Made by a program: the position numbers and the translations under genes. From positions 70,454,997-70,518,996 of the forward strand of contig OY726567.1 in assembly GCA_963383645.1 (NCBI GenBank): a stretch of DNA of 64,000 nucleotides. Reading direction: 5' to 3'. How positions within the stretch are numbered: the first letter of the stretch is position 1; every line of letters begins with the position of its first letter. Under the pieces are notes generated by a model. It had not been told where the DNA came from. It made no database searches and worked only from the letters and a program-made list of their open reading frames with translations. The DNA comes from Muscardinus avellanarius. Its lineage: Eukaryota > Chordata > Mammalia > Rodentia > Gliridae. Below are positions 1 through 10,300 of the stretch, piece by piece.

Positions 1-116
1 GACAAGCTGGAGTCGGGAGGAGGGGAGGGCCCTCTTCGGCCCAGAGAGCACCTCCTAGCTCTGCCTGGCTGTGCGGTGGGCTGGCAGGTCCAGAGGCTGT
101 GCTGTCTTCCTTCCAG
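1..116 (+). other. GET4: GET4 last intron, 3' part
   Basis: Non-coding sequence ending in the pyrimidine-rich acceptor TCTTCCTTCCAG at 105-116, directly before the last GET4 coding exon. The rest of the gene lies left of the window. Confidence 0.85.
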
Positions 117-205
117 GGAATCTGCTGAGCAGCCTCATGGGCTCCTCGGAGCAGGAGGAGGGAGAGGAGAGCCAGGACGACAGCAGCCCCATCGAGCTGG
201 ACTGA
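117..205 (+). CDS. GET4: GET4 last coding exon (C-terminus)
   Basis: GET4 (TRC35) is a cytosolic subunit of the BAG6-UBL4A-GET4 complex, which hands newly made tail-anchored membrane proteins to the GET3/TRC40 ATPase for insertion into the ER. The exon starts with the last two bases of a codon (phase 1) after the acceptor AG at 115-116. It then encodes 28 residues beginning [17 protein letters not shown] and ending SSPIELD, followed by TGA at 203-205. This acidic, serine-rich tail with a terminal PIELD matches the mammalian GET4 C-terminus as I remember it. Its position, convergent with ADAP1, agrees with human 7p22.3. Only this exon is visible, so the helical-repeat body is not in the window. 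Confidence 0.93.
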
Positions 206-475
206 GCTCGGCCTGCATGGAGACACCCGCGGCCAGCACCACCCAGGCGGTTTCAGGTGCGAGGCCTGGAACGTGGCTCCTCACAGCCAGCGGGCTCCCA
301 GTCTGCGGTTGGAGGGGCCGCCTATGCGGTTTCTGTCCCTATTTATGTAAGGTGGCTGAGGGCTGCGTGGCCTGCCTGTCGCTGCGTGGCCAGGACTCGA
401 GACCGAGGCCTGGGCTTCTGCGGGCCGCCCATGTTCCTTCAGATCGATCCACAATAAAGCGCAGGCCTTGCTGCG
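206..475 (+). other. GET4: GET4 3' UTR
   Basis: This sequence runs from the stop codon to just past AATAAA at 453-458, with GT-rich sequence after about 485 that fits a downstream element. The cleavage site near 470-478 is inferred. A second AATAAA at 1214-1219 could serve a longer form. Confidence 0.75.
453..458 (+). terminator. GET4: GET4 polyadenylation signal AATAAA
   Basis: Canonical hexamer 248 bases after the stop codon, in the sense orientation for GET4. Confidence 0.75.
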
Positions 476-2297
476 GCATCCCTCTGCCGTCCTTGTCTCT
501 GGTTCCTTGGGGAGGGCTGCGGGACGGCCTGTTGTCAGTGACTGGACCGGTCACGCCCGACGGCCTCCTTCTGGCATCCAGTACAGACAGCCTGTGTGCC
601 GGACTCTAGAACCGAGCTGGGCCTCCTGCGCGGTCCTGCAAACGAGAGCAGGTGTCCTGTTTATCTTTTTTTTTTTTTTTTTTTTTTTTTTAACTTGAAA
701 CCGTTTTGAATCAGGTGTACTTGGCACCATTGCGGACAGAGCCTGTGAGCTGTAGGACCACCCTCGGCTCCTCAGGCTGGCCCCTGTGGTCCATGAGGCC
801 CTGCGCCCACGGGGCCCAGTGTGGCCAATGAGGCTCCCCGTGCAAATCCCAAGCCACAGTGCTGGCGGGGTCCATGCCACACTGCCGCCCCAGAAATGCC
901 CTTTTTAAGGAGGATGCTGAAGAGCCTCCGTGTCCACGATGCAGTATTTATTTTTATTGGGTGATAGATTTCTTTGACCTAACATTTCAGGTTTTAACCA
1001 AATAACCAGTCCAGGAATGAGCAAATCTATCCTTTATCACTGATAATATTCCACATGTTACCAGTGTAATTATAAAGGGAAACACTTTATTTTTTCACAA
1101 TTGAATAAGAGCTGTAGATTAATACACAGTGATCATGCATGGGAAGGAGGGAGATATACGTTATTTACTGTAAAAATGGAATTTAAGGAAGGCTGTGTCA
1201 ACTGTTGAGTATAAATAAATCCTTTATACTGGGCTTTGCAGCGCTGGTCCTTTCTGAATGAGCTCTGGGGGCTGGCCTGGGGCTGGCTGTGGGGTCTTGG
1301 CTCCCAGCCCCCGCTGCTGGTGTAGGGGCCTCAGGTGTGGCTGGGGTCAGCTGTGGGGGGCTTCTGCTCCTGGCCCTGCCCTGCCCCACCTTCGGGACTC
1401 CTGGGGTGTGTTGGAGTCAGGCCTCAGGACCCAGGAGGAATTGTGACCGTGCCACATGTCTTCCTGTTTTGTTCAGATTACCTGTGCAGAGATGAAGTAG
1501 CCAGTGTCCCAGTTCACTTGGCATGGTTTTGTAAAGAAAGGCGTGTGAGATTTGTTGAAATCCGGTGCACCGTGTATGAGTGTCGTGGCTTCAGAGAGCA
1601 GTGTGGGTTGCAGGAGAGGTGGGGGCTGTATGAGGCTTCCAGGTACTCCGGAGGCCTCACCCCACCCCCACCCCCGGATTCTCAGGTAGATGTTGGAGGG
1701 CACCCTGAGGGAAGCTGGCAGGCAGGAGCAGCCCGGAAAGAAGCTGGGTGGGGTCTGCTGGGCCCTCAGGAGCCACCCTCATCCTGCTCTGATGCTGGTT
1801 TTGAGATCACAAATTAGATTCAACACAGTTGATTTGCTTGGGAATGCTTTAAGCACAGTTGGAATTTTTTATGTGCAATTTTGCTCGGGATTAACATTAG
1901 GTGAATGCAGAGGGCAGCTGGAGGAGCCGTCTGGGGAACGCAAGTGATGGGACCCATGCCGCGTGTGCTGGCCACCCCCGTCCCGCACACCCAGTGCCAC
2001 ACACAGACCTCAGGACTTCTCAAGGTAATGTTGTGTTCCTCATGGTGTGTCTAAGTTCAGGCCCTCCAGCTCCTCTGAAGACAACACTGGTCCTACAGCC
2101 CTTGCTCCAGACGCTACAGTGCTGGGCGGGGCACAAGCCAAGACAGCGGCCCAGGTGCTGAGAGTGGCCGAGCCAGCTGTCACCACCACCATCTCAAAAC
2201 CAGTGACTGAGCTCTTGTGGACTGTAGGTTTCCTATGTTGTTTGAAAATCTTCCCACTAGCTACGAGGTGGTGGTTCTGTGGTTTCTTGTAAAAATG
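476..2297. other. Intergenic DNA between convergent GET4 and ADAP1
   Basis: No gene was recognised. There is a T-run at about 666-691 and an AT-rich stretch at 930-1225 ending in AATAAA (1214-1219). Sequence at about 1475-1600 and 1800-1900 is neither simple nor a SINE. It could be an extended GET4 3' UTR or conserved non-coding DNA, but I cannot tell which. Confidence 0.5.
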
Positions 2298-2498
2298 TTA
2301 TGTGGGCATGGTGGTGCATGCTTGTGATCCCAGTACTTGGGAGACAGGAGGATCACAGGTTTGAGGACAGCCTCAGCAATTTAGCAAGGCCTTATATAAC
2401 TTAGTAAGATTCTGTTTCAAAATAAAAAGGACTGAGGATATAACTCAGAGATAGAATACCCCTGGGTTCAGTCCCCAGTACCACCAAAAAAAAAAAAG
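2298..2498 (+). repeat. B1-dID SINE, type A
   Basis: This copy shows the family plan well. A B1-like left half begins GGGCATGGTGGTGCATGC. A middle of CAGCCTCAGCAATTTAGC follows, then TTTCAAAATAAAAAGG, and an ID (tRNA-Ala-like) half with an A-box-like TAACTCAGAG and a tail ending CCCCAGTACCACC plus a short A-run. It is an older, diverged copy. Confidence 0.88.
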
Positions 2499-3281
2499 TT
2501 GAGGTTGTCATTGTCATTGTCTTTGGTAGAATTATGTGTGTTCACCCACAGATGTGCACAGACACATACACTAACATTTACACTGATATGCATCCAGGCA
2601 CACACACAGTGTACATATCTGCACTTTTCACATGAACTCACACAGAGGCAGACACTTGGTGAGTGTGTTCAGAGGCAGGGCTGGCCCCATGGTGGGGTGA
2701 ATGGGGGGTCAGGGCTCTCATTTTTGACCGTCCCCTTGCCTCTGGGGTTCGAGTGTCCCCATCTGAGAGTCCAGGTGTCTGCAGAAGCCATGGCCACACA
2801 GTGCAGTTAGCTCCAGCCCCCCGGGGGGGAGGGGAGGGAGAGGAGCAGGTGGCCTCAGTTTCCTTATCTGAGACCAGGCTGGATGCAGGACCACCCCACC
2901 CCACCTGGGGCTGCAGCGATTGTGCCTGCCTTGCCAGAGACCACCATTGGTGGGCTCGTCCTGCAGAGAAGAAGAGGAAGGCTGGGCCCCGAGGACCTGC
3001 CGGCGGGGCAGCCCAGCCTGGGGCAGGTGTAGGCGAGGGGGGAAGAGTCCACCAGCCGACCCAGGGTTGGGCTGCTGCCCTTCCTGAGGATACAGCTCTT
3101 CCAGCGTGACTGGCAAATGCCTCGAGCCGACCCAGACTGGCGAGGTGTGTGGTGGGGGGGGTGTCTCACACCTGCCATGAGGAGCTGATGTGGCTTCTGT
3201 GTCGCTTCTGCGCAGAGGCTGCCCCTCCCCTCACCGCCCCCCACCCTGGAGCACACAGATGAGACCACACCAGAGCCATTC

Positions 3282-3287
3282 TTTATT
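3282..3287 (-). terminator. ADAP1: ADAP1 polyadenylation signal AATAAA
   Basis: The reverse complement of TTTATT gives the canonical hexamer about 1.0 kb downstream of the stop codon. A T/G-containing stretch (GTGTGCTCCAGGGTGG) follows on the transcript strand and fits a downstream element. Confidence 0.8.
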
Positions 3288-3834
3288 CAGGATGTGACAC
3301 GGGGCAGCTGGGTGCCCGGCCTCAGGAACCTCCTCCCAGCTCCCCGGGGGCCACCAGGTGGGTGCCCCATAGCTACGTCCCCTACCAACACGCTCTACCC
3401 AGCCTGTCCAGCTGGCCAGGACCTGCTCTGCAGGGGTCCCATGAAAGGGGAGCTCGGCTGTCCTGGGTGACCAGGTGAGAAATAAATACAAGGCGGCTTT
3501 AACTACTGGCCTGCCAGCAGCAAGCGGGACCTGGTGGGCTTCAGGGTCACCCCACCTCTGGGTCTCTTGGCAGCTCTGGCCATTGTCCTCCAAGGATGTA
3601 AAGACCACAAGGTTAGGGCCGGTGGGCTGGGTCACAGGTCAGGGCTGAGCACCAAGCTGGGCACACATGCCCACAAGCAGGCGGGGTGGCCGGGTCCCCA
3701 TGCAGAGCGCCTGGTGGCCCCCAGCTAATCCCTCCTGCCCAAGCCAGGGCCCCAGGAGCACTGGGGTGGGGGCTCTGGACCTGTGCACAAGGTTCCCCTG
3801 GAAAACGGCCCCTGAGGACAGGGCTGTGCTCTCT

Positions 3835-3895
3835 ACTCTGGCCCTGTGACAGACACACAGCAGGTGCTCAATAAATAAGTGTTGGGGAGGGAGAG
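3835..3895 (+). repeat. MIR-like 3' fragment
   Basis: ACACAGCAGGTGCTCAATAA followed by a TAAGTGTTGG tail matches the conserved 3' end of MIR-type elements. It lies antisense in the ADAP1 3' UTR. Confidence 0.6.
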
Positions 3896-4283
3896 GGAGG
3901 CATGCGGCAGGCCGCCTGTACCTGCACTACTGTCCACGGCAGCCCAGCACAGGGTCCTGCTCCGAGGCCTAGGGATCCCCTTGGGTTGGGCTGGTGGCCA
4001 GGAGTCAGCAGGGCTGCCCAAGAGCTGGGAGACCAGATAGGACTCTCAGAGGCGGGGTGTCCACTGGGCAGGGAGAGGAGCAGGTCGGCTGGGCGTGGTC
4101 AGCAGCAGCTGCTGGGCTGGGCCTGCCTGCAATGAGGTTCCAGAGAAGCGCCTCCCAGTGGCTGAAGCTCCGGCTCCACTTGGCTCGCCAGCTGCCTCGG
4201 GCTCCCCGCGGTCCCGCTGCCACCTTGCCAACCTCAGCACAATGAGTTCAGTGTCTTGGGGCCTCTGGACGGGCTACCTCTTC

Positions 4284-4312
4284 TTAGGGTTTATGCTTGA
4301 AGTGGGCTTCCA
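4284..4312 (-). CDS. ADAP1: ADAP1 last coding exon (exon 11 of the human scheme)
   Basis: The acceptor CATCTTTAG ends at 4313, and the exon starts in phase 1. With the G from the previous exon it reads VEAHFKHKP then TAA (4286-4284). Confidence 0.95.
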
Positions 4313-7300
4313 CTAAAGATGGGACAGACACCAGCCTGGTCAGGCTGCCTGGCTCTGCCCAGGCTCCCCCACATCCCCTTTGGGGCTTCCATGTAGCAGG
4401 GAGAACCCCGCCCCCGCCCAGGGTGTGGGCGCAAGGCTGGGGCCGCCCCTGAGTGGGTGCCCTGAGTGGCCAGGCCCCGCCTGCCTCCCCAGCCCTCCTG
4501 GAGTCCCACCTGCATACTCCTGGGGCAGCATGGGCCTGTCCACCACCTTCTGGAAGGCCTCCACCCATTCCCTCCGGTCCTGCTCCGTCTCACAGGTGAA
4601 CAGGAACTTGCGGTCAGGTGTGACAATGGTGATACCGTGCGGCCAGTGGTAGCCCTGGGTGGATGGCGGGAGCCCCTCCAGCACCGTGTAGCCGCTCTCC
4701 TTGCTGCCAATGAAGACTTCCCCCCGGGCAAAGGCGTCCTGCAGGCAGGAGCCAGGCAGAGTTGAGGGGCCAGCTGGGCTGATCCAGAACCCCAGCACCC
4801 AAAGCCCGGGATGATGGTCCCAGGTGGACAAGGACTATAGCCTGGTGCAGACAGGACTCGGCAGTTCTCCAAGCCCAGCCGTACCTAGAGCTGCAGGAGG
4901 CCAGGACCCAGGGAAAGCCCCCCTCCCCGGGATGGTGGTGCAGGCTAGCCATGCTACACAGCAGTCCAGTCAGCTCCTCCCATGGGCACCTTCTGGCTGG
5001 ATCCTCCTTACCAGGGGGTCTTTGAAGTACATGAGCCTCCGGTCATCCATGGTGAACCAGCGTTTCCGGAAGCCTTCTGTTTGCTGTGGGTCAGGGAGGG
5101 TGGTGACTGGCCAGCCAGCCCGAGCAAGTCCCTGCCTGGCTGACCACAAGGCCAGTCTGCGCTCACCCACGCTGCTGCCCTGCCCTGTCCAGCCAGCTGC
5201 GGAAGGTCTTGGCCAGTTCTCATGTGTCTCCAGCCCCCATACCTGTGATTCCCCATGCAGCATCCATTCCACCCATGGGGCCAACTGGACCCCCCCCCCC
5301 CAGGCAGAAGGGAATGGCAGGAGGGGCCCAGAAGCAGGGTAGGGGCTGATCCAGAGCCCTGGCACCTAAAGCCCAGGACGATGGTCCTGGGTGGACAAGG
5401 ACTGTAGCCTGGTGCAGACGGGGCCCTGAGGGCCACCCTGAAGCTCAGGGCCACCAAACATAACATACCCACTAGGAAGCACTTGGAGGCACCTGAAAAG
5501 ACACCGGTATGTCCCCTGGGCCTTGCTGTTCTTGCCGGAGCCTCCACAGGGACCCTCAGCCTTTCCACAGGTCACTCCAGCCCTGCACCCTCCCCAGCAT
5601 CAACGACACGCAGGAGAGAAAGCAGACCTTGCTTTGCTTTGTTGGTACTAGGGATGAACCCAGGGGATTCTACCTCTGAACTACACTGCCCGCCCTTTTC
5701 ATGTTTTATTATTTATTTTTTATTTTTTTGGTGGTACTGGGGATGGAACCCTTCTACTTCTGGGTTCCACTCCCAGACCTATTTTTATACTTTTTTTAAA
5801 ATTTGGAAACAGGGTCTCTTAAGCCAGCACAGCTGGCTTCGAACCTGCGCAATCCTCCTGTCTCCGCCTCCAAGCGCGGGGATTACAAGCGTGCGCCACC
5901 ACGCCTGGCTCATGTTTTATTTTGAAACTGAGTCTCACTAAGTTGCTGAAGCTGGCCTCAGACTTGCAACTCTCCTGTCTTAGCCTCCGGAGTCCTGGGA
6001 TTACGGATGTGTGCCACAGTGTCTGGCAATGGCTGACCTCAGAGTGTGCCTGGGAGGCTACCACCAGCCCCCTGCACCGCAGACCCACCTTGGGCCCGGT
6101 TTTCTCCATGTAGCCTTCCTTCAGGTAGTTCCTGGACAGCTTTGGCACCAGCTGGGGATTGAAATGAGTGTGCCATCAGGCAAGTGGTAAGGCACACAGG
6201 CTTGGCCCCGTGGGGCCTGGCTCAACTCCCAGGACGGGGACCCTCCCAGGACAGGGACCTCCCCAGGATGGGGACCCTCCCCAGGACGGGGACCCTCCCA
6301 GGACAGGGACCTCCCTAGGATGGGGACCCTCTCCAGGATGGGGATCCTCCCCAGGACAGGGACCCTCCCAGGACAGGGACTTCCTTAGGATGGGGACCCT
6401 CCCCAGAATGGAGACTCTCCCTAGGATGAGGGCCCTTCCTAGGATGGGGACCCTCCCAGGACACAGACTCCCCAGGACAGGGACCCTCCCAGGAGAGGGA
6501 CCTCCCTAGGATGGGGACTCTCCCTAGGATGGGGGCCCTCCAAGGACAGGGACCCTCCCCAGGGCAGGGACCCTTCCAGGAGAGGGACCTCACTAGGATG
6601 GGGACCCTCCCCAGGATGGGGACCCTCCCAGGAGAGGGACCTCCCTTATGATGGGGACCCTCCCCAGGATGGAGACTCTCCCTAGGATGGGGGCCCTCCC
6701 AGGACAGGGACTCCCCAGGCTGTGCTCCCTCTGTGGACCCCTCACTCCCTGGCATGCCGATCAGTCACTCCGCTCTCTTCCTGCATCCTCTTCCTCCTCC
6801 TCCTTCCCCCTCCCCTCCATCACTGCTCTTCCTGCCCACTGCTGCTGAGCTCCACCCCTAGGACAAAGCAGAGCTGTGATCACATTGGAGCAGGCCTCAG
6901 GCCAGTCAGCAGCAGGGCCTTCCTGAGGACTCACGCAGACCCCGGTCAGTCCTGTGACCGATCCACTGCCCAAAGCCAGCCAGGCTCCATTGGACGCATG
7001 AGAGCTAGGATCACTTTTCCTGTGTCCCTGTCCCAAGCCACTCACGTCTGCGTCGCTGGCCCCTGGGAAGGCCACCTGCAGGTAGTGAAAGCGAGCGGCT
7101 CGCAGCGCATTGAACCAGTCCACGATCTCCTGGGGGCCAAAGGTTGCCGTGAGCTGTGGCCCAGGTTAGGGGCTCCCCAAGGCCGTGCCTCCCCAGGCCC
7201 CCCAGATGCACCCTCCTGCACCCCTCCCTCAGCTCAGGACTGACCTGGCTCCCAGAAGCCCTGCTGAAGCACAGGCCACACCCCCACTCAGGCACCTGCC

Positions 7301-10300
7301 CTGTGCTGCTGATGGGGCGAGGGTTGCCCCCAAAAGAGGTGCCCACAGGGCAGGAGGGCTGCCCGGGCCTAAGGACCATCCTGGGTAGAGACTGGGAGGT
7401 GCCCCGGGGTGGGCAGGTGTCAGCCTGCAGCCTTGGGCTCTGTGACAGAGGTCCTAGAGGAGAAGCCTCGCTGACACCACCTCCCTTAGGACTCCAGACG
7501 CCAGCCCAGCCTGTGCCCCCAGGCCCAGTGCCCACCTGGGCTCTGCCCCTCCTGAGCCAGCCGATCCTGACCAGGTCACAGCCTGGAGCTCGTGGTCTCC
7601 CTGGCTGCTGCTCCCTGGGGCACAGGGGCCCTCAAGCCCCCAGCGGATCACCACTCCTACCCCGGGCCCTCAAGTGATGGGCTTCCCAGTGCCTCCGGCT
7701 TCCCACTGTCCCTGAAAACCCCAACCCTGGATGAATCCAACATCTAGCCAGGCCAGCATGGGGGTTGCCTGTGCCACCTCCCTGAGAGACTCACCTCCAT
7801 GAGACCCCCAGAGCCCCTGCCATCCATGGCTCCCCACCTGCCCTCAGTTTTCCCTGGGCTTGGCCCTCAAAGCTCAGCCCTCTTACTCCCACATGTCCTA
7901 TAGGCCCCATCCACCACCCAGCCCTCACTTCAAGACAGTGAGCCCCCCACCCCATCCCTCACAGCAGTCCAGGGCCACAGACACGCCCCTCCCGCCCCCC
8001 CCTCTCACTGGTCATTACCCTCCCTCTGGTTGCCATGGCCACAGACCCCCCCTTCCCCCGCCTCTCGGTGCTCATCACCCTCTCTCTGGTTGCCAAGGCT
8101 CACATTTACTGCCAAGTCCTGGCCCACCACACCTCCTAGTTACCTCCTAGTTACCTTGAGTCACAGGACACAGCCCTGGCTTCCCCCTGCCTACACATCA
8201 CCCCAGGGACCAGGCCACCTTCCCCACTGCACCCCACAAGGGCCCAGGACTGAGCTGGGCAGGACCTGCCTTCCTACTCTCCACTTCTTCTCTGGGCTTG
8301 CTTTTTTTTTTTTTTTTTTTTCTTTCGGGTCTGGGGATGGAACCCAGGAGCATTTGACCTCCGAGCTATACCCCCTGTCCTAGATTTTTTATTCTTTAAT
8401 TTGAAACTGGGTCTCACTAGGTTGAGGAGGGCCTCACTAAGTAGCTGAGGCTGTCCGCGAACCGCGATCCTCCGGTCTCAGCCTCCCGAATGCTGGGATT
8501 ACAAGTGTGTGCCACCACGCCCTGCTCTCTGGGCTTGCTTTTTAAGTGAGCCCCTCCTCCTACCCCTGGGCCTTTACACAGCCTTCCTCTCCCAGAATGC
8601 TGCCCCGCCATTGTTCACTCCAAGGGCTTGCCTCCCTCAGGCCTCACACTTCAGGGTTCTAGCCTCTGTTCCTCCCCAGAAAACTGCTCAAGGGCAGGGT
8701 GTGTTGACAAGTCCTTCTCTGGCCCTGACAGTGGGGAGCCAGCTGGCATTAGAGTGCTGTGCTGGCCAGGCGTGTAATCCCAGGACTTGGGAGGTTGAGA
8801 CAAAAGGATCACAGGTTTGAGGCCATCCTCAGCAACGCAGCAAGACTCTTAGCAACCTAATGACACCTTGTTTCAAAATTAAAAAATAAGCGTGGTTGGT
8901 GGTGCACGCTTGTAATCCCCGCGCTTGGGAGGCAGAGACAGGAGGATCGCCCAGGTTCGAAGCCAGCCGGCTGGCTTAGGAGACCCTGTTTCCAAATAAA
9001 AATGTAAAAATAGGTCTGGGAGTGTAGCCCGGAGGTAGAAGGGCTTCCAGGAACCCCAGTACCACAAAAAAAAAAAAAAAAAAAAAAATTAAAAAATAAG
9101 CCGGGCGAGATGGCCCACACTTGTAATCCCAGCATTCAGGAGGCTGAGACTGGAGGATCACGGTTCGCGGACAGCCTCAGCTACTTAGTGAGGCCCTCCG
9201 CAACTCAGTGAGACCCGGTTTCAAAATAAAGAATAAAAAATAGGCAGGGGGTGTAGCTCAGAGGTCGAATGCCCCCTGGGTTCCATCCCCAGACCGGCAA
9301 AAAAAAAAAAGAAAAAAGAAAAAAACTAGGCAATTGAACTGGGTATGATGTCACACACCTGTAATTCAGTACCTGGGAGGCTGAGACCGGAAGATCGCGG
9401 TTTGCAGACAGCCTCAGCTACTTAGTGAGGCCCTCTGCAACTCAGTGAGACCCGGTTTCAAAATAAAGAATAAAAATTAGGGCAGGGGATGTGGCTCAGA
9501 AGTAGAATGCCCCTGGGTTCCATCCCAGTACAAAAAAAATCTCACTATAATGTCTAATTACAATGCACTAACAAAAGTATAAAAATAAATCTGGTGAATG
9601 AAAAAAATAAACAGCAGACAGAGGAGGAAAAAAGATCGGAATGGCAAAAAGAATTTGTGTTTGCCTAGCCTCTGACTACCAGGTGACTCAGTACTGAGTG
9701 AACTGCGATCAAGCGGTGGTGGGAAGTGGGTGGCTTGTGAACTGAATGTTGTAAATTCTGATATTGTGGAGAGACACAGACGTGTCTGGTCTCTGTTGAT
9801 GTCAGAGCTGGCTCAGGACACTGGCCACCAGGATAGTTCGTGGGGAGTGCGGGTGAGCCTGACTCTGCACCCCGGGAGACATCAAACAGCAGGCAGGAAA
9901 GAAACGCAACCACGGCCCGCACCGCTGCTCAGGTCCGACTGACATTATTTTTTTTCTGCAGTACTGGGGATGGAACCCAGGGGTGTTCTACCTCCGAGCT
10001 ACACCCCCAGCCCTATTTTTGTTGTTGTTGTTGTTGTTATTTTGAAACAGGGTCTCACTGAGCTGCAACGGGCCTAAGTAGCTGAGGCTGTCCGTGAACC
10101 GCGATCCTCCGGTCTCAACCTCCCAAATGCTGGGATTACAAGCGTGTGCCACCACACCCGGCTTCAGCTGGCTTTTTTACATGGTCACGACAGTGTAGAC
10201 CTTGAATATACACATGAGCAGACATGGCAGGGGTACAGGGTGAGGGGACTCGGCAGGCACCTGCGAGACATCACACTACCCAGCAGGAGTGACCAGAGAT

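Larger units (their letters stand above)
3265..4283 (-). other. ADAP1: ADAP1 3' UTR
   Basis: About 1.0 kb from the TAA to the poly(A) site, in the same exon as the last nine codons. It holds an old MIR-like tail at 3835-3895 on the opposite strand. The cleavage point near 3260-3268 is inferred from the signal. Confidence 0.8.

Noticed and set aside
6168..6755. Long frames across the VNTR with G-T-L-P-type repeats; also considered as a CRISPR-like array
   Set aside because: Units are contiguous and have no unique spacers. This is an intronic minisatellite in a mammal.
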